From assembly GCF_040207125.1 (NCBI RefSeq), contig NZ_CP157940.1:2046001-2110000 (forward strand): a stretch of DNA of 64,000 nt, read 5' to 3'. Numbering within the stretch: position 1 is the first letter of the stretch; every line of letters begins with the position of its first letter. The position numbers and the translations under genes are program-made. Of this stretch, positions 8,748 to 17,828 are shown piece after piece. This DNA is from Lacrimispora sp. BS-2 (GTDB lineage Bacteria > Bacillota > Clostridia > Lachnospirales > Lachnospiraceae). Under the pieces are notes generated by a model that worked only from the letters and a program-made list of their open reading frames with translations, ran no database searches and was not told the origin of the DNA.

Positions 8748-9734
8748 ATGAAAAGAGGAATAAAGTTTTCGCTATGTACATTGGGAAGCGGAATCGGTCT
8801 TGCTGTTGTGGGATGGGGTTTGGTCTGTATTCTACAGCATTACGGTTTGATGCTTCGAGCATGGGTCGGAATCACGTTCTTTGTTATCATAGCGCTTCTC
8901 GGGTTTGCTTTATCAGGCGGCATTATATACACGCTGACTAAGGTATATTCAAGACCGAAAGAAGGCATTTTGCGAAAAATTGTGTCCGCAACCGGAATTG
9001 TCATTATCCTGTTAGGAACCGGTGCGTTTGTAATCCTCGCATTATTCGGGGCGGCTTTTGGATATAACCCTGAGCATGTGGTGGAAAAATACGGTCAAAA
9101 GATGGTCTCTTATGATAGGAGCTATTTGGATACGAATATCGAGTATTACGAATACATAAATTTCCTTGTTTGCGGAAATAAAGTTATTGGAAATGAAGGG
9201 CCTAAGCAAAACTACTGGTTTCAGGATTTTCAAGGTAATCTGATTGCGAGTTATGAAGAAGACTTTGCTCTGTTGGAGATCACAGATAAAATAGCAATCT
9301 CTTTCCCGCCCGAAGAAATGAAATGCACATTTGATGGCTCGGATACGAGATCACGGAGCGTGATGTCATATTCAGTAGACGGAGAAAATTGGGAGGAAAG
9401 AGACACCGGCTACCATTATCAATTTTTCTTTGGAGATATAGGTTATTTGGTTGTTTCATACGACTGGGCAATGCAGCACGAAGCGGCCGCTGTTTATAGA
9501 TCCGTAGACAGAGGCGAACACTGGTCATTCATATCAGCTACCCCATCGGACACGTTGCTGCAAAACGTGATGTTCTTCGATGAAGACACAGGTGTTTTTG
9601 AATATGGCGAAGTCGGAACTGACAGCTATGCCTTGTATACCACAATGGATGGGGGAAGCACATTTATGAAAGTGAATTTACCAGCAGAAACGCAGGTCTT
9701 TGTATGGTGGAGAAAACGGGAATCGAACCCGTAA
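8748..9734 (+). CDS. Membrane-anchored Asp-box (BNR-like) protein, C-terminus truncated at a tRNA scar
   Basis: The 328-residue frame starts behind AGGAGGTGG. Three hydrophobic helices (about residues 6-30, 38-62 and 80-108) are followed by an extracytoplasmic beta-rich region with Asp-box-like motifs: SVDGENWEE, RSVDRGEHWSF and TTMDGGSTFMKV. These resemble sialidase/photosystem-assembly beta-propeller blades. The last residues (WWRKRESNP) are an artefact: they are read from the antisense strand of a tRNA 3' end at 9705-9754. The original C-terminus was therefore replaced by an integration or deletion event, and too few blades remain for a full propeller. Function is unknown. Confidence 0.6.
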   Translation: MKRGIKFSLCTLGSGIGLAVVGWGLVCILQHYGLMLRAWVGITFFVIIALLGFALSGGIIYTLTKVYSRPKEGILRKIVSATGIVIILLGTGAFVILALFGAAFGYNPEHVVEKYGQKMVSYDRSYLDTNIEYYEYINFLVCGNKVIGNEGPKQNYWFQDFQGNLIASYEEDFALLEITDKIAISFPPEEMKCTFDGSDTRSRSVMSYSVDGENWEERDTGYHYQFFFGDIGYLVVSYDWAMQHEAAAVYRSVDRGEHWSFISATPSDTLLQNVMFFDEDTGVFEYGEVGTDSYALYTTMDGGSTFMKVNLPAETQVFVWWRKRESNP

Positions 9735-9754
9735 CCTCTTAAATATCATTTAAG
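9705..9754 (-). other. 3' half of a tRNA gene (attachment-site scar)
   Basis: Read on the reverse strand, this contains an anticodon-arm-like CTTAA...TTAAG segment, a five-base variable loop AGGTT, a perfect T-arm (ACGGG-TTCGATT-CCCGT), the acceptor strand TTTCTCC, an A discriminator and an encoded CCA (complement of 9705-9707). No matching 5' acceptor strand (GGAGAAA) or D-arm occurs upstream. Such 3' tRNA halves are typically left by tRNA-integrating elements. Confidence 0.65.
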
Positions 9755-9781
9755 CGCACACCCGGCAAATCAGGTGTGCGC
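9754..9781 (-). terminator. Hairpin downstream of lpdA, possible terminator
   Basis: GCGCACACC (9754-9762) pairs perfectly with GGTGTGCGC (9773-9781) around a 10-nt loop, 86 bp past the lpdA stop. The T-tract on the reverse strand is weak (TTAAATGATATTT), so termination is likely but unproven. Confidence 0.45.
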
Positions 9782-9866
9782 CCTCATAAATCTCTTTGTA
9801 ATATCAGTTTCTTCAGCAATAAGAACCGATATATCATGTTTTCCATATCTGGATTTTTATAATCAA

Positions 9867-11279
9867 TTACCTGCGTGGCAGTACATGAATCGCCCCGCCA
9901 ATACAGTCCTCAAGCGCCTCCGCCACAGATTCATTATAGGTAGGATGAGCCCGCATAGCCTTTAAAAGCTGCTCTGCAGTAAGTTTATTGGAAATGGCGG
10001 TTCCCATTTCACCAATCATGTCCGTAGCTCTGGCGCACATCATCTGTACTCCCAGCAGTACGCCTGTTTCCTTATCTGTTACAACTTTAACAAAGCCTCT
10101 CTCTTCCTTAGTTATAAATGATTTACTGTTGGCATGAGTTAAGAATTTCCCGGTAACGGTCTCGATTCCTTTTTCTTTTGCTTCCTCTTCCGTTATTCCC
10201 ACACATGCAATCTCAGGATCCGTATAAACACATGACGGAACTACCGATAAATCAATGGACGGCTCTTTCCCATTCATTCCTTCCACCGCACAGATGCCCT
10301 GGGAGCTTGCGGCATGGGCAAGCTGAATACCTCCGATGACATCTCCGATAGCAAACACGCCCGGCATACTTGTCTCAAAGTTTTCCTTCACCACAATCCT
10401 GCCACGGTCCATTTTAAGTATTGTCCCTTCCTCCAGCAGTCCATCCGTATTAGGGATACGTCCGGTGGCTGAAAGCAGGTATGGCGTCTTTAAGACCTCA
10501 ATCTTTTCTTTATCTTTTACTTTCTCTCCATAGGTACAGATAAAATCCAGGCCCTCCTTTTCTATCTTCCGGACAAATGCCTTGGTATGAATGTCAACGC
10601 CTCTCTTTTTCAAAAGCAGCTTTACACTCTGGGAAATCTCTTTATCCAGACCTGGCAGAAGCCTTTCTTCCGCCTCCAGCAATGTGACCTTGGAACCAAA
10701 GGAAGAGAATACGGTGGCAAACTCCACCCCTATGACCCCGCCCCCTATAATAATCAGGTTTTCCGGTACATGATCAAGCTGAAACATCTCATCGCTGGTC
10801 ATAATTCCGGGAAGGCGGATTCCTTCAATAGGCAAAAGAGCCGGCTTGGATCCTGTTGCCAGCAGGATATGTTTTGCCTGAAGGATTTCTTCTCCTTCCG
10901 TTGTCTTGACCCTGACCCTTCCATCCATGGTCAGCGACCCTGTCCCACTGATCCGTTCCACTTTATTTCCTTTAAGGAGCTGTTCCACACCAAGTCTGAG
11001 ACTTTCGGAAGTTTCATTTTTATAGGACATTACTTTTCCGTAATCATAGCTCACCTCTTTTGAGATGATTCCAAATCGCTCTCCGGAAAGAACCTCCTGA
11101 TATAATTTGGCAGCATGAAGCATGGCCTTTGCCGGAACGCAGCCCCTGTTTAAGCAGGTGCCGCCGACTTCCCGGTTTTCTATCACCGCTGTCTTCATTC
11201 CCAGCTTTGCAGCCTTGATCGCTGCTACATATCCTCCGGGTCCTGCACCAATAACAATCAGATCATATTGTTCCTCCAT
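9867..11279 (-). CDS. lpdA: Dihydrolipoyl dehydrogenase (L protein)
   Basis: The 470-residue flavoenzyme reoxidises the dihydrolipoyl arm of GcvH with NAD+. It shows the FAD-binding VIGAGPGGYVAAI, the redox disulfide GGTCLNRGCVP (Cys42 and Cys47), the NAD-binding IIGGGVIGVEFA, and the C-terminal catalytic pair in AHPTYNESVAEAL. Length is normal for an E3 without an extra lipoyl domain. It is the last gene of the glycine cleavage operon, 18 bp after lplA. This position makes it a dedicated L protein, although E3 could also serve other lipoyl complexes. Confidence 0.95.
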   Translation of the reverse strand: MEEQYDLIVIGAGPGGYVAAIKAAKLGMKTAVIENREVGGTCLNRGCVPAKAMLHAAKLYQEVLSGERFGIISKEVSYDYGKVMSYKNETSESLRLGVEQLLKGNKVERISGTGSLTMDGRVRVKTTEGEEILQAKHILLATGSKPALLPIEGIRLPGIMTSDEMFQLDHVPENLIIIGGGVIGVEFATVFSSFGSKVTLLEAEERLLPGLDKEISQSVKLLLKKRGVDIHTKAFVRKIEKEGLDFICTYGEKVKDKEKIEVLKTPYLLSATGRIPNTDGLLEEGTILKMDRGRIVVKENFETSMPGVFAIGDVIGGIQLAHAASSQGICAVEGMNGKEPSIDLSVVPSCVYTDPEIACVGITEEEAKEKGIETVTGKFLTHANSKSFITKEERGFVKVVTDKETGVLLGVQMMCARATDMIGEMGTAISNKLTAEQLLKAMRAHPTYNESVAEALEDCIGGAIHVLPRR

Positions 11280-11297
11280 CCTATCCCTCCCTGGTCT

Positions 11298-12296
11298 TTA
11301 TAATTCTGCAGCAGCAAAAAATTCTTTTAAGTCTTTTATCATGGCCGACTGGGCCTGGGTTTCTGCAGGCACCTGATCCAGCTTATTATAAATATCCTCA
11401 TTTTCATATTTGCTTCCCTTTATATATCCGGGGATTCGGTCCATAAGATCCGGCTCCATGGAATCGGAAAACAATTGGAGATCCTTTATGATCCCGCTGT
11501 TCACCTGAAACTGCCAGATTACATTTCCCCATACAAACCGTTTTGACAATTCGTACTGAAAATCCATGTTACGTCCATACAGCCAATCCCAGGAAGAAAA
11601 TTTCTTTCTTCCCTCAGCCAATGCTTCCTGGTCTAAATCCTCCTGCCTGCAGAAAACCGCCTTACATCCATAAGTTTCCTCAAATGCCTCCAGAAGCTTT
11701 TCTTTTAACATATCGATAGTCAGGTCATCCCGATATTCAGAAAGATTGGTCACCCTGGATTTAACGGAGTCCACTCCTTTTAATGCCAGCTTATCCTTTG
11801 AGACCTGGAGATATTTGGACAGCTTCTCCATATCTGCACGAACCAGCAGGGTCCCATGATGATAGCATTTCTCCCCTCTTGTATAAAAGGCATTACCGGA
11901 AAACTTCCTGTCTGACACGGTAATATCGTTCCGTCCGGATTTCTCTGCATAAATTCCCAGCTTTTTGACCCCGCTTAAAATGACCTCAAGCTGTTTATCC
12001 AGATCATAATGTTTCTTGTTTACAAGGAACGTAAAATTCAAATTGCCCAGGTCATGGAATACGGCGCCTCCTCCTGAAAGCCGTCTCACCAGGTGCCCGC
12101 CATCCTGCTCTAACTCCCGGATTCTGCATTCCTTCCATGGATTCTGGTTTTTACCGATTACAACGGTATTTTCATTCTGCCAAAGATATAGGATACAGGT
12201 ATCCCGCCCTGCTGTTTCTAATAAATACTCCTCAATGGCAAGATTCAGATATGGGTCATGACTGCTTCCATTTATATATTTAATTTGCTGTATCAT
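11298..12296 (-). CDS. lplA: Lipoate-protein ligase A
   Basis: The 332-residue protein activates lipoate with ATP and transfers it to lipoyl domains, here presumably Lys64 of GcvH. The family signature RRLSGGGAVFHDLGNLNFTF and KFSGNAFY are present, as is the C-terminal accessory domain (WDWLYGRNMDFQY). The start codon overlaps the end of gcvPB by 17 bp, indicating translational coupling. Its position in the operon points to scavenging of exogenous lipoate for the glycine cleavage system rather than de novo synthesis. Confidence 0.93.
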   Translation of the reverse strand: MIQQIKYINGSSHDPYLNLAIEEYLLETAGRDTCILYLWQNENTVVIGKNQNPWKECRIRELEQDGGHLVRRLSGGGAVFHDLGNLNFTFLVNKKHYDLDKQLEVILSGVKKLGIYAEKSGRNDITVSDRKFSGNAFYTRGEKCYHHGTLLVRADMEKLSKYLQVSKDKLALKGVDSVKSRVTNLSEYRDDLTIDMLKEKLLEAFEETYGCKAVFCRQEDLDQEALAEGRKKFSSWDWLYGRNMDFQYELSKRFVWGNVIWQFQVNSGIIKDLQLFSDSMEPDLMDRIPGYIKGSKYENEDIYNKLDQVPAETQAQSAMIKDLKEFFAAAEL

Positions 12297-13740
12297 CTTT
12301 ATCTGTTTCCTTATCTAAGAAGTCATACTTTAACTTTGGATTTCTGGCTGCCCTTACTTCATCAAGTCTGGTGACCGGCGTATGGATGGGGGCCTGATGC
12401 AGGGTTTCCGGCTGAGACCTTGCAGTTTCATAGAGGCTGCGCAATACAGAAATCACTTCATCCAGGGTTTCTTTTGACTCCGTTTCCGTAGGCTCCGCCA
12501 TTAAAGCTTCCGGTACGATCAGTGGAAAATACATGGTCGGCGGATGGATTCCGTGGTCCAAAAGCCCTTTTGCTATGTCCATAGCTGATACACCGGTTTC
12601 TTTTTTAAGTCTTGCCAGGCTCATGACAAATTCGTGCATACAGGGTCCCTGGTATGCCATATCATATACATCCTTTAATTGGGCCATCATATAATTGGCG
12701 TTTAAAACGGCATGCTTTGAGGCCTCCGGGATTCCTTCCTTTCCAAGCATGAATAAATACGTCATGGCCCTGACCACGATCAAAAAGTTGCCATAAAAGC
12801 TTTTCACCTGTCCCATGGTCTGGGCAGGACGATGAAACATATATCCCTTATCTTCCTCCACCATGTTACCCGGTAAAAATTCAGCCAGGAGATTCTTGCA
12901 GCCTACTGGTCCGCTGCCCGGGCCTCCTCCTCCGTGGGGAGTAGAAAAGGTTTTGTGAAGATTTAAATGAACCACATCAAACCCCATATCCCCAGGTCTT
13001 ATCATACCCATAACAGCATTTAAATTTGCTCCGTCATAGTAATTCAGGCCACCCCCATCATGAACGATTTTTGTAATTTCCAGTATGTTTTTATCAAAAA
13101 GCCCTAATGTATTGGGATTGGTCAGCATCAGTCCGGCCGTATCTTCCCCGACTGCTTTTTTTAATTCCTCCAAATCCACTCCGCCGTCATCAGCAGATGG
13201 GATACTGATTACTGAAAAGCCTACCATTGCCGCACTTGCAGGATTGGTTCCATGTGCGGAATCCGGTACAATGATCTTAGTTCTTTTTTTGTCACCGCGG
13301 CTTTCATGGTATGCTTTTATCAGCAAAAGCCCGGTAAATTCACCATGAGCTCCTGCTGCCGGCTGGAAGGTCATGCGATCCATTCCGGTGATCTCACATA
13401 AGTATTGCTCTGCTGTTTTCAGTACCTCCATGCAGCCCTGCACCGTATGCTCCGGCTGCAGCGGATGAATCTGCTTAAATCCAGGAAGGGCCGCCACGTC
13501 TTCATTGATCTTGGGATTATATTTCATGGTACAGGAACCCAGAGGATAAAAGCCGTCATTGACACCATATGCCTTTTTCGCTGCTTCTGTATAATGCCTG
13601 CTTATATCATTTTCAGACACATGCGGAAGGTGCAGGCTCTTTTTTCTTAAGCTGCCTTCTTCCGGCAGACTTACCGGCACATCACATTCCGGCAGGATGC
13701 TCATCTTTCTTCCTTGCTGTCCCTTTTCAAATATCAGCAT
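12280..13740 (-). CDS. gcvPB: Glycine dehydrogenase (decarboxylating) subunit 2
   Basis: The 486-residue PLP-containing half of the split P protein decarboxylates glycine and transfers aminomethyl to lipoyl-GcvH. The PLP lysine lies in NLHKTFSTPHGGGGPG, with the glycine-rich loop that follows. DSAHGTNPASAAM and NPNTLGLFD are other fold-type I landmarks. It is separated from gcvPA by only 4 bp and overlaps lplA at its 3' end. The split gcvPA/gcvPB form is usual in Firmicutes. Confidence 0.96.
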   Translation of the reverse strand: MLIFEKGQQGRKMSILPECDVPVSLPEEGSLRKKSLHLPHVSENDISRHYTEAAKKAYGVNDGFYPLGSCTMKYNPKINEDVAALPGFKQIHPLQPEHTVQGCMEVLKTAEQYLCEITGMDRMTFQPAAGAHGEFTGLLLIKAYHESRGDKKRTKIIVPDSAHGTNPASAAMVGFSVISIPSADDGGVDLEELKKAVGEDTAGLMLTNPNTLGLFDKNILEITKIVHDGGGLNYYDGANLNAVMGMIRPGDMGFDVVHLNLHKTFSTPHGGGGPGSGPVGCKNLLAEFLPGNMVEEDKGYMFHRPAQTMGQVKSFYGNFLIVVRAMTYLFMLGKEGIPEASKHAVLNANYMMAQLKDVYDMAYQGPCMHEFVMSLARLKKETGVSAMDIAKGLLDHGIHPPTMYFPLIVPEALMAEPTETESKETLDEVISVLRSLYETARSQPETLHQAPIHTPVTRLDEVRAARNPKLKYDFLDKETDKDDTAN

Positions 13741-13744
13741 AACA

Positions 13745-15064
13745 TTACACCTCCTTCAGAATGCCAATGACACGGTCAATGTCATCCTTTGCATTCATTT
13801 CCGTACAGCACCATAAGATCTGTCCGGCTCTTTCACCGGTCAAAGGATAACCGCCAAGAATTCCATGTTCTTCCAGTACACTCATCACCTGTTCTGCCGG
13901 AAGCTTTGAAATGGTCACAAATTCGTGGAAGAATTCCCCGCGGTTTACAACCGGATATCCGATTGCTTCCAACTGGTCTGCCATATAATGGGCCTTTGAC
14001 ATACATTGTATGGCTGCCTGCCTCAGTCCTTCTGCTCCCATCGCCGCTAAATAGACTGACACTGCCAATGCGCAAAGCGCCTGATTTGAGCAGATGTTGC
14101 TTAACGCTTTTTCTCTGCGGATATGCTGTTCCCTTGCCTGAAGGGTCAGGACATATCCTGTTTTTCCGTTGGAATCAACAGTTTCTCCCACGATCCTTCC
14201 CGGAAGCTTTCTGGTCAGTTCTTTCGTACATGCCATGAAGCCGATATATGGTCCGCCAAATGACAGAGGCAGTCCAAGGGGCTGTCCCTCCCCCACTGCA
14301 ATATCAGCACCGTATTCTGCCGGCGTCTTTATTACCCCTAAGGAAATGGGATTCACACCCATGATATACCGCGCACCGGCTTCCTTTGCTATGGTTCCAA
14401 TTTCAGCCGCCGGTTCCAGGCTGCCGTAATAATTGGGATTCTGAATATAGACACATGCGGCCTGACTATCCAGATGCTCTTTCAGAAAATCCAGATCCGT
14501 AACACCGTCTTTCTCAGGAATAACAGTCAGTTCTATCCCGTTTCCAAAACAATAAGTCTTTATAGTCTCCATTACCTGAGGATGAACTGCCGCGGAAACA
14601 AAGGCCCTGTTTTTCTTTCTGTCCCTGCACATTGCAACTGCTTCTGCAGCTGCAGCCGCACCGTCATACACGGAAGCATTGGCTGTATCCATTCCTGTAA
14701 GCTCACAGATCATTGTCTGGTATTCATATATGGATTGTAAGATTCCCTGGCTGATTTCCGCCTGATACGGGGTATAAGCAGTGTACAGGGTTTCCTTTGA
14801 TAATACGCTTTTCACAATGGACGGAATGTAGTGGCTGTAAGCGCCTGCCCCTCTGAATATGACCGGAAATACCTTATTTTTTGCCGCAATACCTTCCATC
14901 CTCTTACATACTTCCATTTCAGACATTCCACTGGGAAGATTCAATCCATCCTTTAACAGAACTTCCTGGGGGAGCTGCCCGAAAAGGTCTTCTATGCTCT
15001 CAATTCCGATCGCTGACATCATTTCTTTTCTGTCATGATCGGTTACCGGTACAAATGAACCCAT
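13745..15064 (-). CDS. gcvPA: Glycine dehydrogenase (decarboxylating) subunit 1
   Basis: The 439-residue N-terminal-half subunit of P protein pairs with GcvPB. Landmarks are the start segment MGSFVPVTDHDRKEM, the PSIVKSVLSKETLYTAYTPYQAEISQGILQ region (split by typical P-protein loops), YDGAAAAAEAV and FGGPYIGFMAC. Length matches the family. It starts 13 bp after gcvH with an AGGAG-type site. Confidence 0.96.
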   Translation of the reverse strand: MGSFVPVTDHDRKEMMSAIGIESIEDLFGQLPQEVLLKDGLNLPSGMSEMEVCKRMEGIAAKNKVFPVIFRGAGAYSHYIPSIVKSVLSKETLYTAYTPYQAEISQGILQSIYEYQTMICELTGMDTANASVYDGAAAAAEAVAMCRDRKKNRAFVSAAVHPQVMETIKTYCFGNGIELTVIPEKDGVTDLDFLKEHLDSQAACVYIQNPNYYGSLEPAAEIGTIAKEAGARYIMGVNPISLGVIKTPAEYGADIAVGEGQPLGLPLSFGGPYIGFMACTKELTRKLPGRIVGETVDSNGKTGYVLTLQAREQHIRREKALSNICSNQALCALAVSVYLAAMGAEGLRQAAIQCMSKAHYMADQLEAIGYPVVNRGEFFHEFVTISKLPAEQVMSVLEEHGILGGYPLTGERAGQILWCCTEMNAKDDIDRVIGILKEV

Positions 15065-15077
15065 ATGCAGATCTCCT

Positions 15078-15461
15078 TTATTCCATTTCTTTTTTTACAA
15101 ATTCTCCATATTCCTCGGGACTTAAGAATTCTTCTTTATCCGTAATATCAGTTATCTTTACAAACCAGGCTTCATAAGGAGCCTCATTGATCTTTTCCGG
15201 TGCTTCCAGAAGTTCTTCATTGACTTCTGATACGACTCCGGTCACCGGACAATACACATCCGAAACGGCTTTTACGGATTCCACATCGGCAAATGATTCA
15301 CCGGCTGTGGTCTCATCACCTTCTTCCGGAAGATTGACGAAAACAAGCTCTCCCAATGACTGCTGGGCGTGATCCGTAAGTCCGACCAAAGCTGTTGTTT
15401 CATCTTCAAACCTCACCCATTCATGTGTTTTTGTGTAAACCAGATTTTCTAATACCTTCAT
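15078..15461 (-). CDS. gcvH: Glycine cleavage system H protein
   Basis: The 127-residue carrier shuttles the aminomethyl group between P, T and L proteins on a lipoyl arm. The lipoylation lysine is Lys64 in [13 protein letters not shown]. The N-terminal THEWV and [22 protein letters not shown] are family hallmarks. It is the second gene of the operon, 78 bp after gcvT, and its intergenic region shows no terminator. Confidence 0.97.
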   Translation of the reverse strand: MKVLENLVYTKTHEWVRFEDETTALVGLTDHAQQSLGELVFVNLPEEGDETTAGESFADVESVKAVSDVYCPVTGVVSEVNEELLEAPEKINEAPYEAWFVKITDITDKEEFLSPEEYGEFVKKEME

Positions 15462-15539
15462 GTTTCCTTCTCCTTTTCCTTGTTATTGCCCACATTTTCC
15501 AGGCATGTAAGTACACCCGCAGGGTGTTTCCTTGATGGA

Positions 15540-16622
15540 TTATTTTGATTTTTTATAAAATGGCAGGGCTACTACTTCTGCTTCTACTTCTCTTCCCCGC
15601 ACGATTACCGTTACTTTTGTTCCTGTTTTCGCATATTCCTTATCCAAAATAGCCATGGCTGCCGGGTAACCCAGATAGGGACAATGGGTTCCCGATGTTG
15701 TAAAGCCCACTTTTTCCCCGTTTACAAGTACATCTTCCTGTTCCCTTATGATTCCCCGTCCTGTGACTCTTAAGCCTGCACGTTTTCTAATGAGGGAATC
15801 CTTATCCGGCAAATGGCTTTTTCCGATAAAATCCTCCTTCTGCATCTTGACAGCAAACCCAAGACCGGTTTCTACAGGATTGATATTATCGTTCATTTCA
15901 TGTCCGTACAGCGGCATGCCGGCCTCCAGCCTCAGAGTGTCTCTGGCTCCCAGCCCGCATGGGATCAGTCCGTATTCCCTGCCTGCCTCCATGAGGGTTT
16001 CCCACATTGTCTCCGCATATGCATTGTCTAAATAAAGCTCAAAACCATCTTCCCCTGTATAACCGGTTCTGGATACCATGCATGTGATTCCTGCCACTTT
16101 TCCATCAAAAACTGCATGATAGTATTTTTCAGGAATATTTGCGGTCAGTTTCATAAGTATTTCCTGTGATCTGGGACCCTGCAGGGCGATTTGTGTGATT
16201 TTATCAGAAATGTCTTCAAACACCACTTCTCCTAATTTATGTTCCAGCATCCATTGGTAATCCTTTTCTTTATTGGAAGCATTTACAACGATAAAGTACT
16301 CCTCATCTTTTTTCTTATAAACAATCAGATCATCCACCGTTCCACCGTGCTCATTGCACATGGGGCTGTATCTTGCCTGTCCGACCTCCATATCGGTAAA
16401 ATCATTGGTCAGCAGCCGCTGCAGATTATTAAGTGCGTCTTTTCCCTTACAGATTATTTCTCCCATATGGGAAACATCAAAAAGCCCTGCCCTTGTTCTT
16501 ACTGCCATATGCTCCTTTATGATCCCCTCTTCATATTGGATGGGAAGCAGATACCCGGCAAATGGTACCATTTTGCCGTGATGCTTTAAATGCATCTCAT
16601 AAAGCGGTGTTTTTAGTTCCAT
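15540..16622 (-). CDS. gcvT: Aminomethyltransferase (T protein)
   Basis: The 360-residue enzyme transfers the methylene group from aminomethyl-GcvH to tetrahydrofolate and releases ammonia. FAGYLLPIQYEEGIIKEH, LFDVSHMGEI, RTGYTGEDGFELY and GLGARDTLRLEAGMPLYGHE are diagnostic of GcvT. It is the first gene of the operon and follows the tandem glycine riboswitch, so its expression should respond directly to glycine. Confidence 0.97.
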   Translation of the reverse strand: MELKTPLYEMHLKHHGKMVPFAGYLLPIQYEEGIIKEHMAVRTRAGLFDVSHMGEIICKGKDALNNLQRLLTNDFTDMEVGQARYSPMCNEHGGTVDDLIVYKKKDEEYFIVVNASNKEKDYQWMLEHKLGEVVFEDISDKITQIALQGPRSQEILMKLTANIPEKYYHAVFDGKVAGITCMVSRTGYTGEDGFELYLDNAYAETMWETLMEAGREYGLIPCGLGARDTLRLEAGMPLYGHEMNDNINPVETGLGFAVKMQKEDFIGKSHLPDKDSLIRKRAGLRVTGRGIIREQEDVLVNGEKVGFTTSGTHCPYLGYPAAMAILDKEYAKTGTKVTVIVRGREVEAEVVALPFYKKSK

Positions 16623-16683
16623 GTCTTAATCCTCCTTAGATAATTTATATGATAATATAGGAACATCATCCGTTTATATGCAC

Positions 16684-16729
16684 AAAAAAAGGCAGAAAGA
16701 AATATTCGTATCAAATATTCCTGTCTGCC
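16684..16729 (-). terminator. Riboswitch expression-platform terminator
   Basis: On the reverse strand GGCAGA pairs with TCTGCC, extended by an AGGAATATT/AATATTTCTT inner helix, followed by seven T residues (complement of 16684-16690). It sits between the second glycine aptamer and gcvT and is the likely switch element. Confidence 0.85.
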
Positions 16730-16730
16730 T

Positions 16731-16864
16731 CTGTCCTTTTACCTGAAAGATTGACTTCGTCGGTACATAAATGTTCTCCAGAGTTACGTCCGAATCCGAT
16801 CCTTTTGCCTGAGAGTTTCTGCCTTCCCCTTCGGCGGCACAGATATGTGCTCTCTCTCCGATCC
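16731..16864 (-). promoter_or_regulatory. Tandem glycine riboswitch
   Basis: Two glycine aptamers lie head to tail on the reverse strand. The first (about 16798-16864) shows GGAGAGAG, GCCGCCGAAGGGG and AACTCTCAGGCAAAAGGA. The second (about 16731-16795) shows CTCTGGAGA, ACCGACGAAG and CTTTCAGGTAAAAGGACAG. These are the conserved cores of the gcvT RNA family. Position between promoter, terminator and gcvT matches the usual glycine-activated arrangement. Confidence 0.95.
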
Positions 16865-16892
16865 ATCATCCGTCATTTATTATTTATAATTG

Positions 16893-16921
16893 ATATTATC
16901 AGACTACTTAAGCACTGTCAA
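16893..16921 (-). promoter_or_regulatory. Sigma-A promoter of the gcv operon
   Basis: TTGACA (16916-16921) and TAATAT (16893-16898) on the reverse strand are separated by 17 bp. The predicted start is about 20 bp before the first aptamer. Confidence 0.85.
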
Positions 16922-17150
16922 TCATTTTTTCCTTAACTTTTTATAGAGAATCTTTTATCTGTCAATAGGTTTCTGACCGCAGTCCTAATGATTACTGGAT
17001 AAGGAAGACGGCACGTTCCGGCGTCTGCCGGACATTCTCCTGCTTCCTGTCAAATTAATGGTGGTTGCCTTTGGACTTTTCTAATTCTTCACCAAATTTT
17101 CTGCAATTATGATATTGTTAAATACATCCATTATTTATAACCTATTAATT

Positions 17151-17510
17151 TTATCCCCTATTAGTATCACGGAACAGATGATTAAAGATAACCATGATGA
17201 AAGCCGCAAGCAGCGAATTGAGAAAGCCGCCCATGCTTATATCTGTTACAAAATGATCTGCAATCATAATCGTCCAGGCATTCACAATAAAACTGAATAA
17301 TCCTAGGGTCAGCAGGCTGACCGGTAATGTAACCAACAGCAGAATCGGCTTTAATATAAAGTTTACTAAAAGCAGCACCAATCCCATGATAAGAAGTGCC
17401 GGGATACTGCCAATATAAACCGTTTGTGATACAAATGACAGCAGATATATGGTCAATATGATAGATATATATTTTATGAACAGTTTCGACATTTTACCTC
17501 CAATAAACAT
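17151..17510 (-). CDS. Phage-holin-4-type small membrane protein (YvlD-like)
   Basis: The 119-residue protein is almost entirely hydrophobic, with four predicted membrane helices and the motif LLVNFILKPILLLVTLPVSLLTLG typical of the YvlD/Phage_holin_4_2 family. Bacillus YvlD is encoded beside YvlB, and the same pairing is suggested here by the SHOCT-like gene two positions upstream. The family is linked to envelope-stress operons rather than to phage lysis. The start follows an AGGT-type site 3 bp after the preceding stop. Confidence 0.75.
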   Translation of the reverse strand: MFIGGKMSKLFIKYISIILTIYLLSFVSQTVYIGSIPALLIMGLVLLLVNFILKPILLLVTLPVSLLTLGLFSFIVNAWTIMIADHFVTDISMGGFLNSLLAAFIMVIFNHLFRDTNRG

Positions 17511-17513
17511 GCT

Positions 17514-17828
17514 TTACCTGATTTTAATTAGTACTTTGACTTTGTCAGTTGTAACATCAACAAGATCATAGGGTGCATCCACCGCTAAAGAATCCAGAAG
17601 TTTCATGGCCATGATAACGAGCTCTTTCACTGAATCAATGGTGATTCGGGAGGATAACCCCGGATCAGGCACTTTCGGTACGAAAAAACATGCAGCAGTC
17701 ACTAAGTCCTGAAAACAGTCCAATAATTCCCGAAAAATATACAAAGGAATTGGAAAGGGAATATTCATGAACCTTCTGTTATCAATCCATAGCCTGATCC
17801 ACAAAAAACGACAACTCCTAATCCACAT
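17514..17828 (-). CDS. Hypothetical protein of the yvl-like operon
   Basis: The frame of up to 104 residues overlaps the previous gene by 11 bp and ends 3 bp before the YvlD-like gene, so it is part of the operon. I do not recognise a family. The C-terminal part (ITIDSVKELVIMAMKLLDSLAVDAPYDLVDVTTDKVKVLIKIR) resembles the end of the preceding SHOCT-like protein in pattern and may be a diverged partial copy. The start is uncertain: the ATG at 17828 has GGTGAG before it, a TTG eight codons later follows TTAGGAG, and the ATG at 17768 has poor spacing. Confidence 0.55.
   Translation of the reverse strand: MWIRSCRFLWIRLWIDNRRFMNIPFPIPLYIFRELLDCFQDLVTAACFFVPKVPDPGLSSRITIDSVKELVIMAMKLLDSLAVDAPYDLVDVTTDKVKVLIKIR

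Noticed and set aside
9705..9790. A complete tRNA-Ile(GAT)-like gene
   Set aside because: A GAT-like loop can be drawn at 9738-9754, but there is no D-arm and no 5' strand pairing with the acceptor TTTCTCC; only the 3' half exists.
17151..17510. Phage lysis holin
   Set aside because: The Phage_holin_4_2 family name is historical; the SHOCT-like and DUF2089 neighbours point to a yvl-type envelope operon and no phage genes are nearby.
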